Source of the DNA: Ardenticatenaceae bacterium
Lineage (GTDB): Bacteria; Chloroflexota; Anaerolineae; Promineifilales; Promineifilaceae
DNA: 64,000 bases
Assembly: GCA_020634215.1 (NCBI GenBank)
Contig: JACKCD010000011.1
Span: 57,142 to 121,141 of the forward strand
Reading direction: 5' to 3'
The number at the start of each line of letters is the position of its first letter. Position 1 is the stretch's first letter. This document shows, piece by piece, positions 1 through 8,584 of this stretch. Position numbers and translations under genes: made by a program. The notes beneath the pieces are model-generated. The model had not been told where the DNA came from and did not search any database. It worked only from the letters and a program-made list of their open reading frames with translations.

Positions 1-218
1 TTGCCATTGTGCAGCGCATTGGCAAGCTGGATGTGGGTGAAACCACCACGTTTGTTGCCTGCGCCAGCGGGCACCGCGACCAGGGTGTTTTTGATGCGGC
101 TCGCTACGGGATTGACCGCCTCAAAGAAATTGTGCCCGTGTGGAAGAAAGAAGTGGGGCAAGATCGAAGCGTTTGGGTTGAAGGCAGCTATCACCCCACA
201 GCCGAGGACAATGGCTAA
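1..218 (+). CDS. moaE: Molybdopterin synthase catalytic subunit MoaE, C-terminal part
   Basis: Reading frame open from the window edge (frame begins at base 3) to TAA at 216-218, about 71 codons. The residues match the C-terminal half of MoaE: an RIGKLDVGE stretch, then HRDQGVFDAARYGIDRLK, then a VPVWKKE stretch carrying the conserved lysine region that contacts molybdopterin. MoaE transfers sulfur with MoaD to precursor Z in molybdenum cofactor synthesis, in the cytoplasm. The N-terminus lies outside the window. It ends 67 bases before fabF, which has its own good ribosome site. The family call is confident; only the start is unknown. Confidence 0.88.
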   Translation, partial: AIVQRIGKLDVGETTTFVACASGHRDQGVFDAARYGIDRLKEIVPVWKKEVGQDRSVWVEGSYHPTAEDNG

Positions 219-285
219 AAACAGAACTTACCTTTATAGAGGGTGTTAAGTAATCTGAACCTCTCTGAGAGAAGATTAGGAGAAA

Positions 286-1539
286 ATGATGGAAAATGGT
301 TTGATTGCCAAGAAACGGGTTGTGATTACCGGCACAGGAGCCATGACACCGTTGGGTCATAATGTGACCGATACCTGGGCCAACATTCTGGCGGGAAAAT
401 CAGGGTTTGGCCCCATTACGCAGTTTGAAAGCGAAGGCCATATCTCTGGTGGCGTGTGCGAAATTAAAGATTTTGACCCTGACGAGGTGCTGGGGCGTAA
501 AGAGGCACGGCGACGTGACCGTTATCAACAAATAGCCACTGTTGCGGCGGCGGAAGCGATGGCGCAAGCGGGGCTAAAAGTTACCGATGAGAACCGCAAC
601 CGGATTGGCGTTATTTTGGGCACGGGGGTTGGGGGCATTCGCACCCTGGTTGATATGGAGCTGACGCTGCTGGACAAGGGGCCACGCCGGGTAAGTCCCT
701 ATGGCATTACCATGATTATGCCCAACGGGGCGGGCGGCATGTTGGCAATTGATTATGGCATTCATGGGCCAACCCCAACGATTACGACAGCGTGTGCGGC
801 CGGGAGTGATGCCATCGGCCACGCCTTCCGCCGCATTCAATATGGCGAAATTGATGCTGCCATTACTGGTGGCTCCGAATCGGTGATGGCGGGAGTGGCA
901 GTGGCTGGGTTTGAACGCGCAGGCGCGACGTCGGGCAAAACAAGCAATACACCCCAGCCGTTTGATAAAAACCGGGACGGGCTGGTTGTGGGTGAAGGGT
1001 GTGGCATTTTGGTCATTGAGAGTTTGGAACACGCCAAGGCGCGTGGGGCGACCATTTTGGCGGAGATAGCTGGGTATGGGCAGACGACCGATGCATACCA
1101 CATTACCGCACCCTCAGAAGGTGGCACGGGTGCGGCAGCAGCCATCAAACTGGCGCTGGCAGATGCAGGATTACGACCAGAGGATGTGGATTATGTAAGC
1201 GCCCACGGCACGGCTACGCAGCTAAATGATGCCTCGGAAACGGCCGCTGTAAAACTAGCGTTGGGGGAACATGCGTACCAAATTGGGATTAGCTCCACCA
1301 AATCTATGACGGGTCACATCATGGGTGCCACGGGAGCTATCGAAAGCATTTTCTGCACCCTGGCAATCCGCGACCACATAATGCCGCCTACGATTAACTA
1401 TGAGACCCCGGACCCGGCGTGTGATTTGGATGTGATTCCCAATCACGCACGACAGGCACCAGTGCGGGTTTGTGTAAACAACGCATTTGGTTTTGGTGGT
1501 CATAATGCGGTGCTTGTTTTTAAAGCATATCAGGATTAA
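286..1539 (+). CDS. fabF: 3-oxoacyl-[acyl-carrier-protein] synthase II (FabF)
   Basis: 417-residue condensing enzyme that elongates acyl-ACP with malonyl-ACP in fatty acid synthesis. The thiolase-fold catalytic triad is visible: Cys170 in TTACAAGSDA, His307 in SAHGTATQ and His344 in TGHIMGATGA. Length is normal for FabF (about 410). AGGAG at 278-282 precedes the ATG at 286; a second in-frame ATG follows directly at 289 and either could be used. It is followed by rnc, an order common in Gram-positive bacteria and Chloroflexota, but a terminator-like hairpin lies between the two here. No AACGGCCGTT copy lies in the gene. Confidence 0.96.
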   Translation: MMENGLIAKKRVVITGTGAMTPLGHNVTDTWANILAGKSGFGPITQFESEGHISGGVCEIKDFDPDEVLGRKEARRRDRYQQIATVAAAEAMAQAGLKVTDENRNRIGVILGTGVGGIRTLVDMELTLLDKGPRRVSPYGITMIMPNGAGGMLAIDYGIHGPTPTITTACAAGSDAIGHAFRRIQYGEIDAAITGGSESVMAGVAVAGFERAGATSGKTSNTPQPFDKNRDGLVVGEGCGILVIESLEHAKARGATILAEIAGYGQTTDAYHITAPSEGGTGAAAAIKLALADAGLRPEDVDYVSAHGTATQLNDASETAAVKLALGEHAYQIGISSTKSMTGHIMGATGAIESIFCTLAIRDHIMPPTINYETPDPACDLDVIPNHARQAPVRVCVNNAFGFGGHNAVLVFKAYQD

Positions 1540-1546
1540 TTTTGTG

Positions 1547-1580
1547 AGAGATGGGGGCTGTCATTCTCCCATCTCTTTTT
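1547..1580 (+). terminator. Terminator-like hairpin between fabF and rnc
   Basis: A 9-bp perfect stem, AGAGATGGG at 1547-1555 and CCCATCTCT at 1568-1576, runs directly into a five-T tract ending at 1580. It has the form of an intrinsic terminator. It overlaps the upstream candidate start of rnc (ATG 1551) and ends 3 bases before the better start at 1584, so it may attenuate transcription or translation of rnc. Confidence 0.65.
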
Positions 1581-1583
1581 CTA

Positions 1584-2282
1584 ATGGAACAATTACGTGA
1601 GCTAGAGACGATTTTGGGGGTGGGTTTTGGGGATTATTCATTGCTGTTGCGGGCATTGACGCACCGTTCCTTTGTGAATGAGAACCCGGATGAGCCGCTG
1701 GAAGATAATGAGCGGCTGGAATTTTTGGGGGATGCGGTGCTGAGTTTTGTGGTGGGGGCGTTTCTGTATAATCGCTTCCCAGAAAAGAAAGAGGGAGAGT
1801 TGACCAGCTTACGGGCGGCCTTGGTGCGAGCAGAGACGCTGGCGCAGTTTGCTCGGCAAATTGAGTTGGGGCAGTTTTTGCGGCTGGGGTTTGGCGAGGC
1901 TGAGAATGGAGGCCGAGAGCGGACGCCGCTGTTGTGTGCGGCGTTTGAAGCGGTGGTGGGGGCGGTATATTTGGATCGGGGGATAACGGCCGTTAAACCC
2001 CTGGTAGAAAACCTGGTTGAGCCAGCACTTCACACAATCTTGTCCGCTTCGCTTCATAAAGATGCACGTAGTGAATTCCAGGTGTGGGCGCAAGCTACCT
2101 ATAGCATTACGCCCCATTATAAAGTGGTTGGCACAGAAGGCCCCGACCATGCCAAAACCTTTATGGTGCAGGTGTTGGTTGGTGATGTGGTTTGGGGTGA
2201 GGGGGCGGGGCGCAGTAAGCAGTTAGCCTCACAAGCAGCGGCTATGGAGGCTATGAGCCGAATGGAAGAGATGGAGGCCTAA
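1584..2282 (+). CDS. rnc: Ribonuclease III
   Basis: Double-strand-specific endoribonuclease for rRNA and mRNA processing. From ATG 1584 the protein is 232 residues, normal for the family. The signature NERLEFLGDAV starts at residue 42, giving acidic residues E43, E46 and D50. A C-terminal double-stranded-RNA-binding domain starts near the FQVWAQATY stretch. The second metal site reads LLCAAFEAVVG where most family members have an A-D-x-x-E-A pattern, so the usual aspartate is alanine while the glutamate is kept. Translation from ATG 1551 is also open, but that codon lies in a terminator-like stem. Neither start has a clear Shine-Dalgarno site. One AACGGCCGTT at 1985 encodes part of the GITAVKP stretch. 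Confidence 0.93.
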   Translation: MEQLRELETILGVGFGDYSLLLRALTHRSFVNENPDEPLEDNERLEFLGDAVLSFVVGAFLYNRFPEKKEGELTSLRAALVRAETLAQFARQIELGQFLRLGFGEAENGGRERTPLLCAAFEAVVGAVYLDRGITAVKPLVENLVEPALHTILSASLHKDARSEFQVWAQATYSITPHYKVVGTEGPDHAKTFMVQVLVGDVVWGEGAGRSKQLASQAAAMEAMSRMEEMEA

Positions 2283-2348
2283 TAGAGGCACTGAAGAGGG
2301 GGAAGAGCGGCTTTTTTGTGGGGAAAAAACGGCCGTTAGAACCCTGTT

Positions 2349-2425
2349 TTCGTAAAACGCCATTTATTTGTGCCACAGCTAAAAAGTAAACTACTTTACA
2401 CTTTTTTAGCGACTTGTTTTACGAA
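2349..2425 (+). other. Nested inverted repeats upstream of rpoD
   Basis: Outer 10-bp arms TTCGTAAAAC (2349-2358) and GTTTTACGAA (2416-2425) enclose a second imperfect pair (GCTAAAAAGT against CTTTTTTAGC) and an inner GTAAA/TTTAC stem. The 314-base gap 2283-2596 holds this structure, one AACGGCCGTT near 2328 and the rpoD promoter, but no open reading frame of note. Role unknown: cruciform, termination of incoming transcription or protein binding are all possible. Confidence 0.5.
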
Positions 2426-2465
2426 TACCCTATTGAACACGTGTGCGTAGCCATTTATTTGCCTC

Positions 2466-2495
2466 TTGACTTTTAAACGCCGAATATGCTAGACT
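2466..2495 (+). promoter_or_regulatory. Candidate sigma-70 promoter of rpoD
   Basis: TTGACT (2466-2471), 18-base spacer, TAGACT (2490-2495), with an extended -10 TGC just before the hexamer. The leader to the rpoD ATG at 2597 would be about 95 bases. Confidence 0.55.
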
Positions 2496-2596
2496 GCCTA
2501 CCGGTCGAACAAAAAGAGGAAACGGTTGGTGGAGGGCCGTGATTCCCCGATTACCTAAAAAATTTGCGAGGATAAAGGAAGGAAGCCGTTTATATT

Positions 2597-3811
2597 ATGA
2601 GCGATTTAAATGGTTCTTACGTTGACGACACCGAAGTAATCAATGCGCTAATCAACGATGGGATTGAGCAAGGCTATTTGACCTATGATCAAATCTTGGA
2701 GGCCTTGCCAAATATAGAAAATAATATTTTGCTACTAGAAAATCTCCTAGAAGAAGCGCAGACTGCAGGCATTTCCGTCTACGAAAGCGAAGATGATATT
2801 GGTATGAACGGTGAGGCGATGGGTGATGATGCGGAGCTTGTTGACGATGATGATATCTTCGCCGACGAAAGCCACGCTGCCCCTTTATTTGATTTAAGCA
2901 ACGTGCCGATTGATGATTCCGTTGGTCTTTATTTCCGTGAAATGGGGCAACAGCAGCTTCTGTCTGCTGAAGAAGAAGTGCAGTTAGCCATGGAAATTGA
3001 AGCTGGCCGGGAAGCTGAAAAAGGGCTGCAAGAAAATATCATCGACCTTGACGAGTTAGACGAACTTTATCGTGTTCGGGATGTAGGTGATGCGGCTCGT
3101 GCGCATCTTATTCGCGCCAACACCCGCTTGGTAGTCAGCATTGCTAAGAAATACCGTGGTCGTGGTCTCCAATTCTTGGACTTGATTCAAGAAGGAAACG
3201 TTGGCCTTATGAAGGCGGTTGAAAAGTATGACTATCGTCGTGGCAACCGCTTTAGCACCTACGCCACCTGGTGGATCCGTCAGGCCGTTACCCGTGCGTT
3301 AGCCAATCATGGCCGTACCATCCGTATTCCGGCACATTTGGGCGGTCGTATTAGTAAGCTTTACCAAGTTGCCCAAGAGCTGGAACAAGAATTCGGCCGG
3401 CAACCTACCGCTGAAGAGATCGCCGAAAACATGGATTTGCCTGCTGACCGCGTGCGGTGGATGCTGCGTACCAGCCGCCAGCCCGTTCATTTGGAACGAC
3501 CAGTTGGTGACGAATCCGATGCCGAGTTGGGTGACTTCATCGAAGATATTGAGGCACCGCCGCCGGCCGAAAGCGTGGCGCAAAAAATGCTGACCGAGGA
3601 AATCGGCGTTATCCTCGATCAACTCACCCCCCGCGAGGCTCGCATTCTCCGCCTGCGCTACGGGCTACAGGATGGCGAGTCGCGCACCCTTAAAGAAGTT
3701 GGCGAAATGTTTGGCCTTTCGCGTGAACGCATTCGCCAGCTAGAAAAAGAAGCGCTGCGTAAGCTGCGGCACCCCAATTTTGCTGGGCACCTGCGCCAAT
3801 ATTTGAATTAA
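2597..3811 (+). CDS. rpoD: Primary RNA polymerase sigma factor RpoD/SigA
   Basis: 404-residue group 1 sigma factor that directs RNA polymerase to housekeeping promoters. Domains in order: acidic region 1.1 (residues 1-100, rich in D and E); region 1.2 with DDSVGLYFREMG; region 2 with LIRANTRLVVSIAKKYRGRG, the FLDLIQEGNVGLMKAVEKYD core-binding part and the FSTYATWWIRQAVTRAL -10 recognition and melting helix; region 3; and region 4 with LTPREARILRLRYGL and the HTH ending in SRERIRQLEKEALRKLR. A GGAAGGAAG tract precedes the ATG. The gene contains no AACGGCCGTT, unlike most neighbours. An intrinsic terminator follows at 3838. Confidence 0.97.
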   Translation: MSDLNGSYVDDTEVINALINDGIEQGYLTYDQILEALPNIENNILLLENLLEEAQTAGISVYESEDDIGMNGEAMGDDAELVDDDDIFADESHAAPLFDLSNVPIDDSVGLYFREMGQQQLLSAEEEVQLAMEIEAGREAEKGLQENIIDLDELDELYRVRDVGDAARAHLIRANTRLVVSIAKKYRGRGLQFLDLIQEGNVGLMKAVEKYDYRRGNRFSTYATWWIRQAVTRALANHGRTIRIPAHLGGRISKLYQVAQELEQEFGRQPTAEEIAENMDLPADRVRWMLRTSRQPVHLERPVGDESDAELGDFIEDIEAPPPAESVAQKMLTEEIGVILDQLTPREARILRLRYGLQDGESRTLKEVGEMFGLSRERIRQLEKEALRKLRHPNFAGHLRQYLN

Positions 3812-3837
3812 CCTTCCAAAATAATCGCAAAATAACG

Positions 3838-3867
3838 GACCCCGCTTTAGCGGGGTCTTTGTTTTTT
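3838..3867 (+). terminator. Intrinsic terminator of rpoD
   Basis: GACCCCGC (3838-3845), short loop, GCGGGGTC (3850-3857), followed by TTTGTTTTTT. Classic Rho-independent form, 27 bases after the rpoD stop. Confidence 0.9.
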
Positions 3868-4022
3868 ACGGCCTCTTCACTCCAGATTTATACCCCATTT
3901 ACACAAAATTTAACCCAATCCCCTTATCTTACAAGCGGGCATATGGATCAGTGGCACGAGATAGGCCCGAATGGTTGGTGTCTTTTACTTCTTGATTCCA
4001 ACGCGGTGATAAGGAAACTTTA

Positions 4023-5645
4023 ATGGAAATTCTGCAATACGTATATCTACTTCGCCGCTGGCTGTGGCTCATTCTTCTTGTAGCTGTTGTTGCTGGCTCT
4101 ACTACCTATTTTGTCAGTCGAACGCAGCGGCCAATTTATCGGGCGACCAGTATGCTGCTAATCATAGAAGACAACAGCAGCCGTAATAATGCCTACAACA
4201 CCCTGCTAACCAGTGAACGCCTTGCGTCATCCTATGCAGAACGTCTGACAAATTTTTATGTTCTGCAAGCGGCTATCAACAGCCTGGATGTTGATCTAAC
4301 CCCAGCCGACTTAGAGAAAATTCTATTTGTAGATACAGTTGGGCAAACTAACTTGCTGGCCGTCAGTGTTGAGCATAGTGATCCACAGCTTGCTGCGGAT
4401 ATTGCCAACACGGTGCCGCAGTTTTTTATTGAGCGCACCCAGGCACAACAGTTAGACCGGCTGGCTAACAGTAAGGCGAGTCTGGAAGAAGAATTAATGG
4501 GGGTTGAGGAGGAAATTGCGCTAACTGAGCAGCAAATATTAGCTATACACCAACAGGCAAAACAGGATGAAAGTTCGCTCAACCAATTAAATGAGACATT
4601 GCTGCGCTTGCGAAATGCACAGACCCGGCTTGTGCAGAGTTTAGAAGATTTGCGCTTGACGCAGGCTAATCAACTAGAGACGGTAGTCATTGATGAGTAT
4701 GCACGTCCGCCGGAACAGCCAGTGCGCCCCCGAGTTTTGACCAATACGATGCTTGCCACCATAGCTGGCATCATGCTGGCGGTGGGTGTGGCTTTTCTCA
4801 TGGAATATCTGGACGATACCGTCAAAGACCCTGAGGAAGTTGAATATGCAACGGGATTAGGCACGCTTGGCATTTTGGAGCAGCTCAAAACCAATATTCC
4901 TAGTGAGGCACTGGTGGTTGCCCGTGAACCGCGTTCTCCTGCTGCTGAAGCATATCGGCAGGTGCGAACCAATATTCAGTTTGTCAATTTGGACAAGAAG
5001 AGCAAAACGTTGCTAATTACCAGCGCACAACCTAGCGAAGGCAAAACCACCGTAGCAGCTAATTTAGCAATTGCCTTGGCGCAATCTGGGCGAAAGGTGA
5101 TTTTGGTCGATTGTGATATGCGCCGCCCAATGCTGCATAAGCTGCTGGAAGTGAATAGTAGTCGGGGGTTGTGTGATATGATCATTCGGGGGCGGAATGA
5201 TACTAGCTATATTTCTGGCACGTTGGTTCCTAACCTGCGGCTACTCCCAGCCGGCCGTATTCCCCCAAACCCTGCTGAACTGCTCGGCTCAGAACGCATG
5301 AGATCGGTCATTGCATGGCTGCAAACCCAGGCTGACATTGTGGTGTTTGATAGCCCGCCTGTTTTAGCTGTTACAGATGCGGTGATCTTGTCGCAAATCA
5401 CTGATTTGACTTTGTTTGTTGTCAGTGCGTCTACCACACGCTACCCCTCCTTTATTGATGCCTTGGAGCGGATTGCTACAGTTGAAGCCCCCATTGCCGG
5501 GGTAGTCCTGAACAAGGTTGATCCGCAGCGAGACGGTAGCTATTACGCGAGTTATTACAAAATTGATTACCAGCCGGGTGTGGTCTATCCGCCCAGTTGG
5601 CGGCAGCGGCTGGCAAAGCTAGGCTTTACCACGCTTTTTCACTGA
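4023..5645 (+). CDS. Polysaccharide co-polymerase / bacterial tyrosine kinase (Wzz-BY-kinase fusion), copy 1
   Basis: 540-residue inner-membrane protein controlling export and chain length of exopolysaccharide. N-terminal Wzz domain with a first membrane helix near residues 13-30, a periplasmic coiled-coil region, and a second helix near 240-260 after the proline-rich ARPPEQPVRPR stretch. The cytoplasmic kinase has Walker A with K341 in SAQPSEGKTT, Walker A' VILVDCDMRRP and Walker B IVVFDSPPVLAVTDA. The C-terminus holds a tyrosine cluster (SYYASYYKIDYQ), the usual autophosphorylation tail. It is followed by a close paralogue at 5771. Upstream (3868-4022) I see no further element beyond a possible promoter. 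There is no palindrome copy in this paralogue, while the second has two. Confidence 0.9.
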   Translation: MEILQYVYLLRRWLWLILLVAVVAGSTTYFVSRTQRPIYRATSMLLIIEDNSSRNNAYNTLLTSERLASSYAERLTNFYVLQAAINSLDVDLTPADLEKILFVDTVGQTNLLAVSVEHSDPQLAADIANTVPQFFIERTQAQQLDRLANSKASLEEELMGVEEEIALTEQQILAIHQQAKQDESSLNQLNETLLRLRNAQTRLVQSLEDLRLTQANQLETVVIDEYARPPEQPVRPRVLTNTMLATIAGIMLAVGVAFLMEYLDDTVKDPEEVEYATGLGTLGILEQLKTNIPSEALVVAREPRSPAAEAYRQVRTNIQFVNLDKKSKTLLITSAQPSEGKTTVAANLAIALAQSGRKVILVDCDMRRPMLHKLLEVNSSRGLCDMIIRGRNDTSYISGTLVPNLRLLPAGRIPPNPAELLGSERMRSVIAWLQTQADIVVFDSPPVLAVTDAVILSQITDLTLFVVSASTTRYPSFIDALERIATVEAPIAGVVLNKVDPQRDGSYYASYYKIDYQPGVVYPPSWRQRLAKLGFTTLFH

Positions 5646-5770
5646 TTTTACGGGTCGTTCACAATCCCTTTACAGGCGATTTACACACAAAAAAGAGTCT
5701 TAATGGTATGGTGTGTGGTGCTTTTAGGCACAGCGGTAGCATATAACTGAATCATAGGAGTTTACTATTA

Positions 5771-7402
5771 ATGGAAGTCAGGCAATATTTTTTCGTTGTA
5801 CAGAGGTGGCTGTGGTTAATTATCTTGGGAGCTGTTTTAGCTGGGGTAACGACATTTTTTGTTAATCGGGCCCAGGCACCTGTTTACCGGGCAACGGCTA
5901 AGCTTCTCATTAATGAAGCTCAAGGTGCGGCTAGTCGGGATGAGTATACGGCTCTATTAACCAGTGAACGGTTGGCGTTGTCGTATGTGGAACGGCTGAA
6001 GAACCGTGAGGTGTTGCGTGAGGCGCGGGAGAATTTGGGGCTGACCATGTCGCTGGATGATTTAGATGAAAGCGTGCAGGTGAGCTTGATTGGGCAAACG
6101 CAGTTGGTGGCGTTGAGCGTAGAGCACACGAATCCGGAAACGGCCGCTGCTATTGCCAACGAGATTCCCAAGGTCTTTGCAAATCGTAATCTGGAGCAGC
6201 AGTCACAGCGGTTCTCATCATCGAAGGAAAGTTTGGCGGCGGAGTTGGCACAGATTGAGAAAGAGCTTTTGGCGGCAGAAACGGCCGTTAATGAGCGCAT
6301 GAGTGACGCCAACTCTGACCAAACGGCCGTTGACCAAGCCAACGACAACCTCATCCGCCTGCGCGAAACTTATTCGCGTTTGCTGCAAAGCTATGAAGAT
6401 ATTCGCGTCGCCGAGGCAGGTAGCCTAAGCAACGTCATTGTTGATGAAAAAGCCACGGCACCCATTTTCCCCATTCGCCCTCGCACCCTCAACAACACCA
6501 TATTGGCTGTGATTGCCGGAACTATGCTCATGACTGGGCTGGCCTTTGTCATTGAATACATGGATGACACCATCAAAAGCCCACAGGATGTAGAGCGCAT
6601 TGCTGGGCTTAGCACCTTGGGCGGCATCGAGATGCTCAAGATCAACCGCCGTACTGAAGGTTTGATCGTTGCTTCCGAACCACGCTCACCTGCCGCCGAA
6701 GCATACCGCCAAATCCGTACCAACATCCAATTCATTGATGTAGACCGTCAGGTAAAAACGGTGCTGATCACTAGTGCTAACCCCAGTGAAGGGAAGTCAA
6801 CCGTGGCCGCCAACTTGGCAACCGCGTTGGCACAGTCAGGCAAACGAGTCATTATTGTAGACTGTGATATGCGGCGGCCAGCACTTAGCGAGTTTTTGGA
6901 AGTTAATAGCTCGCGCGGGCTGAGCGACATGATTATTCGCGGTCGCCATGATCCCGCTTTTGTCAAAGGCACCCTGGTTCCCAATTTGCGGCTGCTTCCG
7001 GCCGGCCGTCTCCCCCCCAACCCGGCCGAATTACTTGGTTCTGAACGGATGCGCGAACTGGTGCAATGGCTGGAACAGCAAGCTGATTATGTCATTTTTG
7101 ACAGCCCCCCCATTTTGGCCGTCACTGACGCGGCCGTACTGTCACAATTGGTAGACATCACCCTCTTTGTTGCCAGCGCCGGGGAAACCCGCTCCCCCGC
7201 CATGACTGATGCCATGAAGCGGATGAAGGCCGTAGACGGCCGGATAGCAGGCGTAATCTTGAACAAAGTGCCGCCAACCGGCCGTTGGGGTGCCTACACC
7301 TATTACTATCGGATTAACTACGAACCCCACGCGCCGGGCACCAACCGCCGTCGCTCTTGGCGGCAGCGGCTACAGGCTAGTTTGGGCGGCCTTTTTAGTT
7401 AA
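5771..7402 (+). CDS. Polysaccharide co-polymerase / bacterial tyrosine kinase (Wzz-BY-kinase fusion), copy 2
   Basis: 543 residues with the same architecture as the gene just upstream: N-terminal membrane helix, extracytoplasmic coiled coil, second helix, then kinase with SANPSEGKSTVA, VIIVDCDMRRP and YVIFDSPPILAVTDA. The tyrosine-rich tail is AYTYYYRINYEP. Blocks such as SRGLSDMIIRG and LRLLPAGRLPPNPAELLGSERMR are nearly identical to copy 1, so this is a tandem duplication. The pair probably forms hetero-oligomers or serves two polymers; neighbours neuB/neuC/neuA suggest a surface glycan containing a nonulosonic acid. Its own leader (5646-5770, 125 bases) suggests separate transcription. AACGGCCGTT copies lie near 6281 and 6324 in the coiled-coil part. 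Confidence 0.9.
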   Translation: MEVRQYFFVVQRWLWLIILGAVLAGVTTFFVNRAQAPVYRATAKLLINEAQGAASRDEYTALLTSERLALSYVERLKNREVLREARENLGLTMSLDDLDESVQVSLIGQTQLVALSVEHTNPETAAAIANEIPKVFANRNLEQQSQRFSSSKESLAAELAQIEKELLAAETAVNERMSDANSDQTAVDQANDNLIRLRETYSRLLQSYEDIRVAEAGSLSNVIVDEKATAPIFPIRPRTLNNTILAVIAGTMLMTGLAFVIEYMDDTIKSPQDVERIAGLSTLGGIEMLKINRRTEGLIVASEPRSPAAEAYRQIRTNIQFIDVDRQVKTVLITSANPSEGKSTVAANLATALAQSGKRVIIVDCDMRRPALSEFLEVNSSRGLSDMIIRGRHDPAFVKGTLVPNLRLLPAGRLPPNPAELLGSERMRELVQWLEQQADYVIFDSPPILAVTDAAVLSQLVDITLFVASAGETRSPAMTDAMKRMKAVDGRIAGVILNKVPPTGRWGAYTYYYRINYEPHAPGTNRRRSWRQRLQASLGGLFS

Positions 7403-7413
7403 ATGTAGCTTTA

Positions 7414-7442
7414 ATTGAGCCAATCAACAGAATTGGCTCAAT
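7414..7442. repeat. Perfect hairpin after the second BY-kinase
   Basis: 11-bp arms ATTGAGCCAAT (7414-7424) and ATTGGCTCAAT (7432-7442) start 12 bases after the stop codon. There is no T tract, so it may stabilise the 3' end of the message or be a Rho-assisted stop. Confidence 0.55.
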
Positions 7443-7492
7443 CGTTTATCACTATAATCCCTTAAGGATTTGACAAGAAGATAGTAAGCGTC

Positions 7493-7523
7493 AACCTCTG
7501 CGGTTTCTGAAACCGCAGAGGTT
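7493..7523. repeat. 14-bp perfect hairpin upstream of neuB
   Basis: AACCTCTGCGGTTT (7493-7506), loop CTG, AAACCGCAGAGGTT (7510-7523), then TTTAG. It lies 20 bases before the neuB start. It could act as a weak terminator/attenuator or belong to the dispersed hairpin repeats seen elsewhere in the window. Confidence 0.6.
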
Positions 7524-7543
7524 TTAGCTATGAGAGATAGATT

Positions 7544-8584
7544 ATGCTAGAGATACAAGGGCGCATGTTCTCCGAGAACCACTGCCTCATCGTGGCTGAG
7601 ATCGCCCAAGCGCATGACGGCAGCTTGGGGCAAGCCCACGCCTATATTGACGCTGTTGCCCGCGCCGGAGCCGACGCGATTAAATTCCAAGCCCACATCG
7701 CCGCTGCCGAAAGCACGCCGGCCGAACCGTGGCGGGTCAAATTTAGTCAGCAGGATGACAGCCGCTACGATTATTGGCGGCGTATGGAGTTTAGCCCAGA
7801 GCAGTGGGCAGGGTTAAAACGTCACGCTGACGAACGCGGGCTGATTTTTCTCAGTTCGCCGTTTTCGCTGGAGGCGGTGGAATTGCTGCACAAGCTAGAC
7901 GTGGCGGCGTGGAAGGTGGCATCGGGTGAGGTGACCAATTGGCCGATGCTGGAACGGATGGCGGAATTAAAACGGCCGTTTCTCCTCTCCACCGGCATGA
8001 GCAACCCCGCCGAAATCAACCAGCTTGTCGGCTGGCTGCTTGTGCAAAACGTGGCCTACGCCCTGCTTCAATGTACCACCGCCTACCCCTGCCCGCCCGA
8101 AAAAATCGGCCTCAACTTGCTCCCCTTGTGGCAGCAGCGGTACGGCTGCCCCGTGGGGCTGTCCGACCATTCTGGTACCATTTACCCCAGCTTGGCTGCC
8201 GCCACCCTGGGGGCAACCGTACTAGAAGTCCACGTCACCATGAGCCGCGAGATGTTTGGACCTGATGTGGTCGCCTCTGTCACCACCGCCGAGCTAGCGC
8301 AGTTGGTTGAGGGTGTGCGCTTTATTGAAACAATGCGCCGCCATCCTGTGGATAAGGACGAAATGCTGACCGAAATGCAGCCGCTGCGTCAGCTTTTCAC
8401 CAAAAGCGTGGCTTTGCGGCGCGATTTGCCGGCTGGAACCACGCTGCAGCATTGCGATCTAACCCTGAAGAAACCGGGAACTGGATTAACGCCAGACCAG
8501 TTACCTGGCCTTGTGGGGCGCGTGCTGCAACATGACGTAGCCGCCAGCCGGTTGCTGCGCGAGGAGGATTTGGCCGATGCGTAA
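7544..8584 (+). CDS. neuB: N-acetylneuraminate (nonulosonic acid) synthase, NeuB/SpsE family
   Basis: 346-residue enzyme of the family that condenses phosphoenolpyruvate with an N-acylated hexose (ManNAc or a dideoxy analogue) to a nine-carbon sialic-type acid. The TIM-barrel domain has IVAEIAQAHDGSLGQA, AIKFQAH, VASGEVTNWPML, STGMSN, QCTTAYPCPPEKIGLN and GLSDHSGTIYPSLAAA. A C-terminal SAF (antifreeze-like) domain begins near residue 285 with SVALRRDLPAGT. Its end overlaps neuC by 8 bases, so the two are co-translated. Which nonulosonic acid is made (neuraminic, legionaminic, pseudaminic) cannot be read from this sequence; the neighbouring hydrolysing epimerase fits neuraminic or legionaminic acid. 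Confidence 0.9.
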   Translation: MLEIQGRMFSENHCLIVAEIAQAHDGSLGQAHAYIDAVARAGADAIKFQAHIAAAESTPAEPWRVKFSQQDDSRYDYWRRMEFSPEQWAGLKRHADERGLIFLSSPFSLEAVELLHKLDVAAWKVASGEVTNWPMLERMAELKRPFLLSTGMSNPAEINQLVGWLLVQNVAYALLQCTTAYPCPPEKIGLNLLPLWQQRYGCPVGLSDHSGTIYPSLAAATLGATVLEVHVTMSREMFGPDVVASVTTAELAQLVEGVRFIETMRRHPVDKDEMLTEMQPLRQLFTKSVALRRDLPAGTTLQHCDLTLKKPGTGLTPDQLPGLVGRVLQHDVAASRLLREEDLADA

